Positions 34,305 to 43,254 of a stretch of DNA of 64,000 nt are shown here, piece by piece. The stretch covers positions 248,001 to 312,000 of the forward strand of contig JACKAU010000002.1 in NCBI GenBank assembly GCA_020634855.1. The letters run 5' to 3'. The notes beneath the pieces are model-generated. The model searched no databases, had not been told where the DNA came from, and saw only the letters and a list, made by a program, of their open reading frames with translations. Numbering within the stretch: position 1 is the first letter of the stretch; each line of letters starts with the position of its first letter. The DNA is from Anaerolineales bacterium. GTDB taxonomy: Bacteria > Chloroflexota > Anaerolineae > 4572-78 > J111. Position numbers and translations under genes: made by a program.

Positions 34305-34454
34305 TTAACAGGTGGAACCTTCACAGCCATCGGCCGAAGCCGTGCCGCCCAACCCGGCCACATCGGTGATAATCGGGGTGGCGGTGGCCACGGTCAGAGC
34401 AAACGCAACCAATACAGCGGCAATAATTCGTCGGACACGCAGTGAGTGAGTCAT
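34305..34454 (-). CDS. Small secreted Cys-containing peptide (49 aa)
   Basis: A 49-codon frame starts at ATG 34454 with AAGGAG at good spacing. A basic start (MTHSLRVRR) leads into a hydrophobic stretch (IIAAVLVAFALTVATA) that looks like a signal sequence or anchor. The tail ends ADGCEGSTC with two cysteines. No family is recognised. It is convergent with the STAND-TPR pair. A similar tiny hydrophobic peptide lies next to the second STAND regulator (63267), so such peptides may be linked to STAND genes here. Confidence 0.6.
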   Translation of the reverse strand: MTHSLRVRRIIAAVLVAFALTVATATPIITDVAGLGGTASADGCEGSTC

Positions 34455-34982
34455 TTTTAAGTCTCCTTTTTTCAGTCACTAACAATGAGTGAACCGTTGA
34501 GGAGGGAATTCCAGAGTTGAAGCGGGGAACGCCAACTCTCCGCGCGACACCTACCGGGTCCGTTGCTTTATTTTGTTGTAAAATTTGACTACCCTTGCAA
34601 GGCGGCTGAGCGCTCAACCGGTCATTAATGATGGTTCCAGTATACGGCGGCCGGCGAATTTAATCTGGGCAGCCCGGTTGCAGCCTCGTGATATTTATCA
34701 GAGCAATTTTCCAAAGCCCCAATGAGGTTAGCCCTAAAAAACTGACCTTTTTCGGTAAAAAGGGATTAATTTTAGAGGCAAATTACGAGGAATGACATAA
34801 GTGTGTCAGCGCGCCGCAAACTTTGTGTTAAGACCGAGCAATTTAACCCCACAATATCACCTAACTTCTCCGCTTCTTAGCCTGTTTCCAGGTCATACTG
34901 CAACCTTTACGCCCGATCCCATCCTATTTTCTGAGCTACCGGTGTTTAAATAGTAGATACCAGGGAGACAGCCATAAACCTT
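34455..34982. other. Intergenic region upstream of the ECF sigma gene
   Basis: About 530 bp with no convincing gene on either strand. It must hold the minus-strand promoter of the small peptide and the plus-strand promoter of the sigma factor. No standard sigma-70 boxes, riboswitch or repeat stood out; an ECF-type autoregulated promoter may be present but was not identified. Confidence 0.5.
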
Positions 34983-35567
34983 TTGAAACCCAACCTATCG
35001 ACTTTAACCGATGCTCAATTGGTGGCGCAGGTTCAGGCCAATGATGAGGCCGCTTTTGAGGCGGTCTTCATGCGCCATTACGAACGCATTTACAGCCTGC
35101 TCTTCCGCCTGCTTGGCAGCCGGGCCGACGCGGAGGACATGGCTCAACAAGTTTTTATTAAGCTCTACCACGCGCCGGATCGGCTGCATCTTGCCGACGA
35201 CAACGCCAATGTGGTTGGCTGGCTCTACCGTGTGGCGATCAACGAGGGATATAACGCGCTGCGCAGTCGCAAACGCCGCAGCCATTGGCATGAGCAGTTC
35301 GCTCGCCTGTGGCCTTTTGGTCATACCGCGCCCGATCCGGCCCATCTGGCCGAAAGCCGGGATACGCAAAGCCGCGTCCGTCAGGTTTTAGCCGATATGA
35401 AACCGCGCGACGCCAAGCTGCTGCTGCTGCGTCACAGCGGCTTAGCTTACCGGGAACTCGCCGAGATTTTAGACCTCGCTCCGGGATCGATTGGCTCGCT
35501 CCTGACTCAGGCCAAACGCACGTTTGCCCAAAAGTATCGCGCCGCCTTTCCCGAAGAAACCGAGTAG
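34983..35567 (+). CDS. ECF-type RNA polymerase sigma factor
   Basis: The 194-residue protein has region 2 (AFEAVFMRHYERIYSLLFRL, then DAEDMAQQVFIKLY) and region 4 (LLLLRHSGLAYRELAEILDL, then GSIGSLLTQAKRTFAQKYR). The start is uncertain: TTG 34983 gives a normal N-terminus, but GGGAG (34963-34967) is better spaced for an ATA at 34974. The neighbouring gene encodes an anti-sigma-like protein; together they should respond to an envelope signal. Repeat copy B lies between the two genes. Confidence 0.92.
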   Translation: MKPNLSTLTDAQLVAQVQANDEAAFEAVFMRHYERIYSLLFRLLGSRADAEDMAQQVFIKLYHAPDRLHLADDNANVVGWLYRVAINEGYNALRSRKRRSHWHEQFARLWPFGHTAPDPAHLAESRDTQSRVRQVLADMKPRDAKLLLLRHSGLAYRELAEILDLAPGSIGSLLTQAKRTFAQKYRAAFPEETE

Positions 35568-35573
35568 CACCGA

Positions 35574-35627
35574 GGAGCAACAAAGCTTGCTTTGTCATAC
35601 GCGATCAAAGCAGAGCTTTGATGCTCC
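35574..35627. repeat. Dispersed three-way-junction palindrome, copy B (inverted)
   Basis: Outer stem GGAGCA/TGCTCC (35574-35579, 35622-35627) encloses ACAAAGC-TT-GCTTTGT (35580-35595) and ATCAAAGC-AGA-GCTTTGAT (35604-35622). It is the reverse complement of copies A, C and D. It sits inside the sigma/anti-sigma operon, 6 bp after the sigma stop. Confidence 0.8.
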
Positions 35628-35654
35628 AGATCTTTATTTCCAGAGGAGTCCATT

Positions 35655-36011
35655 ATGCCCCTAAGCCAAACCCAACTCACCGCCTATCTCGACGATGAAC
35701 TAACCGAAAACGAACGCCTCCAGATCGAACACCAATTAGCCCAGTCGTCGGAAAGTCAGGCCCGTCTCGACCAACTACGCCGTGAGATCGCCCAGATGGC
35801 GCACGCCCTCGATTGCCTCGGGCCGGAACAGCCGCCATCGGCCTGGCTGGCCTGGAAGCGGCTGCGCAGCCACTTGCCGACCGCCTCCCAACCGGCGCCT
35901 TCGGACACACCGACTCACCCGCATCGACCTCGGCCGTCTGGGGTCGCCCTCATTGCTGACCACCGTGCGGGAGCGAGATCAAGCAGCCGTGGTCAACTCG
36001 ACCGCCGTTGA
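35655..36011 (+). CDS. Anti-sigma factor, N-terminal domain only
   Basis: The 118-residue protein opens LTAYLDDELTENERLQIEHQ, the helix-turn pattern of anti-sigma zinc-finger-like (putative ASD) domains without the His/Cys metal ligands. The C-terminal 40 residues are Pro/Arg/Ser-rich. GAGG precedes the ATG. It lacks the usual membrane helix; the next reading frame begins (overlapping TTGA) with a membrane helix, so an original fused anti-sigma may have been split by a frameshift. It should hold the upstream ECF factor inactive. Confidence 0.7.
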   Translation: MPLSQTQLTAYLDDELTENERLQIEHQLAQSSESQARLDQLRREIAQMAHALDCLGPEQPPSAWLAWKRLRSHLPTASQPAPSDTPTHPHRPRPSGVALIADHRAGARSSSRGQLDRR

Positions 36012-38080
36012 GACAAACACGCTGGCAGCGAAAATTATTTGTAGGGGCAGTCTCTACTTTGTTGGTCTTAGCGATCTTCATTGTTGGAGCGCTGTTGCTT
36101 GGCTCGCCCCGAACGCCGCTGTCCGCCCCTGAGCCGCAGCTACCGCCGGAGGCTGTCCCGGTCGCCGCCACATTCAGCAACACAACACCGCCCGGCTCGA
36201 TCACCAGGCCGATCTCAACTACGCAGGCAATTGTCGCCTTACAGCCGATTTCCCAAGGCGCACCATTTTCAGCGGGTGCCATCGGCCACCGCGAGTGGCC
36301 CGCCAACAATCTGCCGCCAAACGCCATCGCCGACGAAGTGGAAGCCATTGGGCAGGTCGCCCAAACCGATATTGTCCAAGGGCAGGTCATCGTTCGCGAC
36401 ATGTTAGCCGCAGCGACCTCGGCCACTGGCGTTCCGAACGGCGATTTTGGCTATGGCATCCAAGTGGACCCACAAGGGAATACCACCGCCAATATTAAAC
36501 ATCTCAAAACACTCAGAATGAACTGGGTGAAGTTTCAGATGCCTTGGCGCGAAGTCGAACCCGATTCGGGGCGCTATCAATGGACGGATTGGGATACCTT
36601 AATCGAGGCTTACGCCGCGGCCGGCCTGAACATCTTGCTGACGATTGCCGATGCTCCCCATTGGTCTCGCCCGCCGGAAGACAGTATCGACGTGGATGGC
36701 TTCCCTCAAGACGCCGCCGATTATGCCCAATTTGTCGCCCAAGTTGCCGACCGCTACCAAGGGCGGGTTCAGGCGATAGAGGTCTGGGAGGAACAAAACA
36801 TCTATTACAGCGTCGGTGGTCAAGGGCGGGTTGATCCGGCAGCGTATACCGATCTGCTTAAGCAGGCATACACGGCGATTAAAGCGGTTAACCCCGACAT
36901 GATCGTGGTCAGCGGAGGGCTAGCGCCGACCAGCGCCCCGCCGCCGATGGCGCTGGATGATGTGGCGTACTTGCGGCAGCTTTACGCCAACGGCGCCCAG
37001 CCCTATCTCGACGCCGTAGGGGCGCATCCCTCAGCTTTGCCAACCCGCCGGATGCCTTCTACCAGGGCGGCGACTTTGATCCCACCCGTGGTTACGACGA
37101 TCACCGCAGTTTCTTCTTTCGCAATACGATGGAAGCCTACCGGCAGGTCTATGGTAGAAAATGGCGATGAAGCCAAGGCCATCTGGCCGACTGACTTTGG
37201 ATGGGCGGTGCGGCGTACTGAAGATCCCCGGTTTGAATTTGCCCAAGAGAACACGCCGGCAGAGCAGGCCGAATACACTTTGAACGCCTTTGAAATGGGA
37301 CAGACTTGGGGATGGGTGGGGCCGATGTTCCTGGGGAATTTGGATTACAACCTGACCGCGCCTGATACCGGACGAGCCAATTTTGGGATCCTGAATACCC
37401 CCACCTACGATGCTCTGGTCACCAGGGGTCTTGGTCATCAAGCCGTAGCCGATTTATCGCCGGTAGCTGCCGGGTCGGACGTGGTCATAGTCCTCGACAT
37501 CTCCGGTAGTATGGCGGCTGAGGATTTTGCGCCCAATCGCTTGGAGGCGACAAAGACGGTTATTCACAATTTTGTCGATACTTATCAGGACGGCAACATT
37601 GGTTATATGACCTTTGCCGGGCAAGTGGTCAGCCGGATCCAGCCGACGACCGATAAGGAACTATTGGCCGGTATTGTGGATCTCACCAAGCTGGCCTGGG
37701 ACATCGGCTTGGATAGCGGCACCGCCATCGGCGATGGCTTGAGCGAGGCCATTGAGATGCTGCAATTGTCACCTGCCAACAGACAGGCGGTTATTTTCAT
37801 AACGGACGGTACCAACAACGCCGGTCAAGTTGAGCCGTTGACCGCCGCCAAAGAAGCCGCCAAGCTGGACATTCGAGTCTAGATGGTCGGCGTGGCCCAA
37901 GAGGTTCCGGCTCGCTTGGTCTTTCCTGATGGTCGGGCCGAGTATCGCGACCCGGAGATCGATGAGGCCACCCTCACCGCCATCGCCAACGCCACCGGCG
38001 GCGACTATTTTAGAGCGGTTGACGCTGCCGCCTTACAAACCATCTTCGAGCAGATTGGCAAAGACCTTTCAACGCCATAA
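36008..38080 (+). pseudogene. Broken SAF / glycoside-hydrolase-like / VWA membrane protein
   Basis: The frame from TTG 36008 encodes a helix (about 10-32), an SAF-like domain (IVALQPISQGAPFS, about 75-135), a glycosidase-type barrel (about 145-415) and a VWA domain with MIDAS LDISGSM, T and FITDGT. Three lesions are visible. Near 37031 one base is missing, so 37033-37149 reads in the next frame (GYDDHRSFFFRNTMEAYRQV is only there); an extra T at 37150 restores it. Then an in-frame TAG (37880) stands where VWA proteins have Tyr (RVYTIGV); coding continues to 38080. Barrel sites are also altered: WEEQN for WNEPN, and WPTDFGW for the nucleophile WxTEFGW. Restored length is about 690 residues. 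Confidence 0.75.
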
Positions 38081-38103
38081 ACTCCTCTCCAAAAATAACG
38101 GGC

Positions 38104-38163
38104 TGGAGCGTCAAAGTAAACTTTGACCTAACCATGAATGACAAAGCCAGCCTTAATGCTCCA
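38104..38163. repeat. Dispersed three-way-junction palindrome, copy C
   Basis: Outer stem TGGAGC (38104-38109) pairs with GCTCCA (38158-38163). Hairpin 1 is perfect: TCAAAGT-AA-ACTTTGA (38111-38126). Hairpin 2 (from GACAAAGCC, 38140) is partly decayed. It separates the broken SAF/GH/VWA gene from the hybrid kinase promoter. Confidence 0.75.
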
Positions 38164-38185
38164 AAAGAAAAAATTTTGAGTGGTG

Positions 38186-38194
38186 TGTTATAAT
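38186..38194 (+). promoter_or_regulatory. Extended -10 promoter of the hybrid kinase
   Basis: TGTTATAAT (38186-38194) is an extended -10 element 43 bp upstream of the ATG at 38237, without a clear -35 box. GAGGAGG follows at 38204-38210. Confidence 0.55.
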
Positions 38195-38236
38195 GTTAAA
38201 TAGAGAGGAGGGGCTAGCCTAAGGGAAAGGGCGCGA

Positions 38237-41200
38237 ATGAAACTGGCGGCAAAAGTCTGTTTGGTCGGTGTGGTTATAGCCTGGATGGTGAGCAATGGGG
38301 CGGGGCCGTTGTATGCTCAAGGCGGAGAGCATCTTAAATTTGAGAACCTGACCCGTAAAGATGGGGTATCAGGGTCAGAAATTAGAAATGTCATTCAAGA
38401 CGAGCAGGGCCGGATCTGGTTTGGCACCCGCTTCAACGGAGTCGATGTGTACGATGGCTATGATATCGAGGTTTATACCCACGACCCCAACGATCCCCGT
38501 AGCTTAGCCGGAGACCCGGCCTTTTCCGTGTATAAAGACCACCAGGGAACGATCTGGGTTTCAACTCTGGGCGCGGGCTTGAGCAAATTCAATCCGGAGA
38601 CCGAAACGTTCACCACGTACCGGCACGATCCCGCCGATCCGACCAGCATTTGGGATGACTCGGTTCAATTCACGTTTGAAGATAAGGACGGCAACTTTTG
38701 GGTGGCGGCGGCCAACGGGCTGGATAAAATGGATCGCGAAACCGGCGTCTTTACCCATTTTTCCTTCGACCCCGATCAACCGGTCGCTCCCAGCAACCAA
38801 AACATCAAGATTTTCTATCAAGACCGGGCGGGCAACCTGTGGCTGGGACTGCGGCGGGGCGGATTGCGCCGCATCGATCCTGATACTGGGCAGGTCATCG
38901 AGGCGTATGTCCATGATCCCAACGATCCCGACAGCCTCAGCGATGATAATGTGTTTGCCATTTTGGAAGACCATACCGGCACGTTTTGGGTCGGTTCCTG
39001 GCAGGGCCTCAATATCTTAGATCGAGCCACCGGCAAATTTACCCATATTCAGGCCAAGCCGGATAACCCTCGTGGTCTCAGCGACCGGCGCATCTTTACT
39101 ATGCTGGAAGACAGTCAAAACAATCTTTGGGTCGGCACGGGGGTCGGGCTAAACAAATATCATCGAGAGACCGGTGAATTCAGCCGGTATTTTCATGATC
39201 CCAATGATCCCCACAGCCTGGTGCATAATGAAGTGCTTCACCTTTACGAAGACGCCAGCGGCATTTTGTGGATAAGCACCCTGGCCGGCTTGAGCAAACT
39301 TGACCTGACGCCGCCCAAGTTTACTACTTACCGGGCCACATCAGCGCCGGGCAGCCTCAGCAGTAATGATGTTGAGGCTATTATGGAGGATAGCGGCAGA
39401 ACGCTGTGGTTTGCCGCCGAAGAAACGCTCAATAAATGGAATCCGCACACCAACACGTTCACCCATTACCAACCCGATCTCAACGTCTCGGGACCGTTGG
39501 GGTATATCGATGATATATTTGAAGACTCGCAGGGAACATTTTGGCTGGGAACGCAAAACGGATTGTATACGTTCAAGCCGAAAACCGGCATCTTTCGTCG
39601 TTACGCCGAACGTCCGGGATTTCCGCTGGGCGAAGAGATTCGCCAGATTGATCAAGACCAGAGCGGTTATTTGTGGCTCAACGTTCAGGGCGTTGGGCTA
39701 AAAAGGGTTGATCCGGTCACGGGCATTGTGGATAACCATTACGCCCACGACCCTAATGATCCCAATAGTCTCAGTGATGATTATATCAACCATTTCTACC
39801 TGACCCCGGCCGATATTTTGTGGATTGGCACCGAAGGCGGGTTGAATCAATTAGACCTCCGGACCGATACCGTCACCCGTTTTTCATTTGCTCCCGGCGG
39901 GAAAGAGGGGCGAGACCCCTCCAACGATATCCGCCACATTTATCAAAGTTCAACCGGCAACTTATGGGTTTCCACCATCTCAGGCTTGAATGACTTTAAT
40001 CCGGACACCGGCGACTTTACCACCTATACCACCGAAGATGGGCTGCCCAGCAACTTGGTCGAATGGACTTCGGAAGATGAACCGGGGAATGTGTGGATTG
40101 GCACTGCCAATGGTTTGGTGAAATTTAATCCGCAAACCCATGTCTTCAAAGATTATGATGTGGCCGATGGATTGACGAGTATCGAGTTATCAAACGATAT
40201 GCTCAAAAGCAGTTGGGGCGAAATATTTTTTGTCAGCGTCAATGAAGGCGTCAATGCCTTTTATCCGGATAAAATTGAAGATAATCCCTACGTCCCCCCG
40301 GTGATCCTGACCGACTTCCAGCTTTTTAACCGCTCGATCCGTAGCTATGGCGAAGACTCGGTGTTGCCCAAACCGATCAACCAACTCGACACGCTAACTC
40401 TGGCGTACGATCAATCGGTCTTTACCCTGGATTTTGCGGCTTTGAATTACCGGTTATCAGAGAAGAATCTGTATCAATACCAACTGGAAGGGTTTGATCA
40501 AGAATGGTCGCCGATTGGCCAGAAACGGTCGGCCACCTATACCAACCTGGATCCCGGTAAATACGTTTTCAGAGTTAGGGGTTCCAATAATGATGGCGTT
40601 TGGAACGAAACCGGTAAATCGCTGCGTATTGTCATTACCCCCCCATGGTGGGAAGCCCGGTGGTTTCGAGCCGCGGTGATGGCCGTGCTGCTTGGGCTAG
40701 CTATAGGCGGTTTCCATTGGCGAGTCCAGGCCGTTCAACGCCAAAAACGCTTGTTAGAGTCCCAGGTCAAGGAACGCACCACGGCCTTGCAGGAAAGCGA
40801 GGCGCGGTTCCGGGGCCTGGCTGCATCGACCTTTGAAGGGGTGATCATCCACGAGAACGGCCAGATTTTGGATGCCAATCAGGCTATGCATCAGCTTTTT
40901 GGATATTCACAGGCTGAACTCATCGGCAAACTTATCTACGACTTTCTTACCCCGGCATCTGGTGAAATTGCCACAACTCATATCCGGAACGGATACGAAA
41001 AGCCGTATGAAATCGAGGGGGTGCGAAAAGAGGGTTCAAGCTTTCCTTTAGAAGTCCGGGCTAAAGTCATTCCTTACCAGGGTCGCCAGGTCAGAGTGGT
41101 GGCCTGTCGTGACATCACCGAGCGAAAACAGGCGGAGGAACGATTACATCAAGCGCGAGAAGCGGCCGAAGCCGCCAACCAAGCCAAAAGCACGTTCCTG

Positions 41201-42616
41201 GCCAATATGAGCCATGAACTCCGCACGCCGCTTAACGCGATCTTAGGCTACGCTCAAATCTTAAAGCGAGAAACGGACGAAAACAGCCGGCTCGATACCG
41301 GCTTGCAAACGATATACGAAAGTGGTTTACATCTCCTAAATCTCATCAACGAGATACTGGATATCGCCCGCATCGAGGCGGAACGGATTGAGCTGTTCCC
41401 CGAACCCGTTGACTTACCCGCTTTTCTGCAAAGCATCGTTGACCTGATGACGCTGCAAGCCACAGCTAAACAACTCGACTTTATCTATGAACCCGGCCCT
41501 GGCTTACCCCAAATTGTTCAGATCGATCCCAAACGGCTGCGGCAAGTGCTGCTGAACCTGTTAGGCAATGCCATTAAGTTTACCGAGACGGGGTCCATCA
41601 CCTTCACGGTTGATTGTCAGACTACAGCGCCTGCTCAAATCACCAACGGCCAGCCGCAAATGTTCGTTCGGTTTGAAATTGCCGATACCGGCAGTGGGAT
41701 GTCACCCGACCAACTAGCCAGAATCTTCCACCCCTTTGAACAGGTGGGGGATAGCTCCCAACGGCAGAAAGGGGTTGGATTAGGGTTGGCGATCAGCCGG
41801 GAACTGGTGGGTCTGATGGGCAGCCAAATTCAGGTCGAGAGTGAACCCGGCGGCGGTTCCACCTTCTGGTTTACAGTGGACGTGCCGGTTGTCGCCCAGC
41901 CCGTCATCGCCGACGCTCTCCCGGCCGAACGAATCATCGGGTATGAGGGAGAGCGCCGGCACATATTAGTGGCTGACGACAAGAGCGAAAATCGCCTGGT
42001 GCTGCTGAATATGTTGCAGCCACTGGGCTTTCAGGTGACTTTGGTCGAAGACGGTCAGGCCCTGGTGGAACAAACGCTGACGCTTCGGCCCGACCTGATT
42101 GTGACCGACTTGATTATGCCGATCAAAACCGGCCTGGAGGCCATTCAGGCCATCCGCCAGCAGCCGGGATTTGAAACCATACCGATTATCGTCACATCGG
42201 CCAGCGTCTTTGTCAGCGATCAGCAGCAGAGTCGAGTGGCCGGGGCTAACGCCTTTATGCCCAAGCCGGTGGTGCTGACGAGCTTATTGTCATTGTTAGC
42301 GCAGCACCTTGATTTGACCTGGCGCTATCAACATGACGTCGCGCCGGAAAAGACAACCGTGGTCACGGAGCCGGCGCTGCCCCCGCCGGTGGAAATCTTG
42401 GAGCGATTGCTGAATTTAGCCCAATTTGGCGATATGGATCAAATCCAAGCTGAGGCGAAGGCGCTGGCCAACCGAGATCCCCAGCACGCGCCGTTTGCCC
42501 AACGGTTGGTTGACCTGGCCAAACGATTTGAGGATAAACAGATTATCCATTTAGTGGAAGAACAGATGGAAGAGGAGAATGACACAACACCCCAAAGGAC
42601 TCATTTTACTGGTTGA
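38237..42616 (+). CDS. Hybrid two-component sensor kinase with Reg_prop propellers
   Basis: The 1459-residue protein has a signal-like N-terminus, then about 13 Reg_prop units of the type GNLWVGTxxGLNKxDxxTGxF (45-690) forming two seven-blade propellers outside the cell, a Y_Y_Y domain (735-800), one helix (about 806-830), PAS (855-965), HisKA with MSHELRTPLNAIL (His about 990), HATPase with DTGSGM and GVGLGLAISREL, and a receiver with DLIVTDLIMPIKTG (Asp about 1290) and MPKPV. The C-terminal 90 residues are helical and may be an HPt-like relay but lack an obvious His motif. The family senses polysaccharide fragments or other external ligands. It overlaps the response-regulator gene by 38 bp. 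Confidence 0.96.
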   Translation: MKLAAKVCLVGVVIAWMVSNGAGPLYAQGGEHLKFENLTRKDGVSGSEIRNVIQDEQGRIWFGTRFNGVDVYDGYDIEVYTHDPNDPRSLAGDPAFSVYKDHQGTIWVSTLGAGLSKFNPETETFTTYRHDPADPTSIWDDSVQFTFEDKDGNFWVAAANGLDKMDRETGVFTHFSFDPDQPVAPSNQNIKIFYQDRAGNLWLGLRRGGLRRIDPDTGQVIEAYVHDPNDPDSLSDDNVFAILEDHTGTFWVGSWQGLNILDRATGKFTHIQAKPDNPRGLSDRRIFTMLEDSQNNLWVGTGVGLNKYHRETGEFSRYFHDPNDPHSLVHNEVLHLYEDASGILWISTLAGLSKLDLTPPKFTTYRATSAPGSLSSNDVEAIMEDSGRTLWFAAEETLNKWNPHTNTFTHYQPDLNVSGPLGYIDDIFEDSQGTFWLGTQNGLYTFKPKTGIFRRYAERPGFPLGEEIRQIDQDQSGYLWLNVQGVGLKRVDPVTGIVDNHYAHDPNDPNSLSDDYINHFYLTPADILWIGTEGGLNQLDLRTDTVTRFSFAPGGKEGRDPSNDIRHIYQSSTGNLWVSTISGLNDFNPDTGDFTTYTTEDGLPSNLVEWTSEDEPGNVWIGTANGLVKFNPQTHVFKDYDVADGLTSIELSNDMLKSSWGEIFFVSVNEGVNAFYPDKIEDNPYVPPVILTDFQLFNRSIRSYGEDSVLPKPINQLDTLTLAYDQSVFTLDFAALNYRLSEKNLYQYQLEGFDQEWSPIGQKRSATYTNLDPGKYVFRVRGSNNDGVWNETGKSLRIVITPPWWEARWFRAAVMAVLLGLAIGGFHWRVQAVQRQKRLLESQVKERTTALQESEARFRGLAASTFEGVIIHENGQILDANQAMHQLFGYSQAELIGKLIYDFLTPASGEIATTHIRNGYEKPYEIEGVRKEGSSFPLEVRAKVIPYQGRQVRVVACRDITERKQAEERLHQAREAAEAANQAKSTFLANMSHELRTPLNAILGYAQILKRETDENSRLDTGLQTIYESGLHLLNLINEILDIARIEAERIELFPEPVDLPAFLQSIVDLMTLQATAKQLDFIYEPGPGLPQIVQIDPKRLRQVLLNLLGNAIKFTETGSITFTVDCQTTAPAQITNGQPQMFVRFEIADTGSGMSPDQLARIFHPFEQVGDSSQRQKGVGLGLAISRELVGLMGSQIQVESEPGGGSTFWFTVDVPVVAQPVIADALPAERIIGYEGERRHILVADDKSENRLVLLNMLQPLGFQVTLVEDGQALVEQTLTLRPDLIVTDLIMPIKTGLEAIQAIRQQPGFETIPIIVTSASVFVSDQQQSRVAGANAFMPKPVVLTSLLSLLAQHLDLTWRYQHDVAPEKTTVVTEPALPPPVEILERLLNLAQFGDMDQIQAEAKALANRDPQHAPFAQRLVDLAKRFEDKQIIHLVEEQMEEENDTTPQRTHFTG

Positions 42617-43193
42617 TGATGAGGAAAAGAACTTAACCGTCACCACCGACGCCTTGAAGCAACAAGGCTACCGCTGTCTGACGGCGCGCGACGGACAAAC
42701 GGGTATCGACCGGGCCGCCCTGGCCCACCCCGATTTGATCTTGTTAGACGTTCGCATGCCGGGTATTGATGGCTTTGAAACCTGCCGCCGGTTAAAAGCC
42801 AACGAAATCACCCACGATATTCCGGTGCTTTTTATGACCATCGTCACCGACCTACCCAATAAAGTGACCGGCTTTGAGGTGGGTGGCGTAGATTACTTGA
42901 CCAAACCCATTGAGTTACCTGAATTACTGGGGCGGGTCAAAGCCCATATCACCATCCGTCGCCAGCAAAAGTTAATCGAAGCCCATAATAAAGAACTGCA
43001 AGAGGCTTTGGCTAAAGTCAAGCTGCTTTCCGGCCTACTCCCTATCTGTATGAACTGTAAAAAAGTCCGAGACGATGAGGGGTATTGGCAGCAAGTAGAA
43101 GTTTATATTCGAAACCATTCTGAGGTAGACTTCAGTCATGGGATTTGTCCCGACTGCAAGCAGGTACTTTATCCTGAATTCTTCCAAGAATAG
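42579..43193 (+). CDS. Response regulator with C-terminal zinc-ribbon-like domain
   Basis: The 204-residue protein has a receiver (1-125): LLVDDEEKNL, DLILLDVRMPGIDGFE (phospho-acceptor Asp about 55) and YLTKP. A helix (about 125-155) leads to a compact domain with CMNCKKVRDDEGYWQQ and GICPDC, a four-Cys zinc-ribbon-like tail often found after receiver or PAS domains. It has no DNA-binding domain, so it may act through protein contacts. It starts inside the kinase gene after GAGGAG, so the pair is co-translated. Confidence 0.94.
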   Translation: MTQHPKGLILLVDDEEKNLTVTTDALKQQGYRCLTARDGQTGIDRAALAHPDLILLDVRMPGIDGFETCRRLKANEITHDIPVLFMTIVTDLPNKVTGFEVGGVDYLTKPIELPELLGRVKAHITIRRQQKLIEAHNKELQEALAKVKLLSGLLPICMNCKKVRDDEGYWQQVEVYIRNHSEVDFSHGICPDCKQVLYPEFFQE

Positions 43194-43254
43194 GTATGTT
43201 CGTGGGACATCTCGCTAAATTGTCCAGTTTCTTCAGATCTAGCCGTCCAATCAC

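Noticed and set aside
36008..38080. Amber codon read through by suppression or as pyrrolysine
   Set aside because: The same gene has two frameshifts and substituted catalytic residues, so decay or sequence error is simpler.
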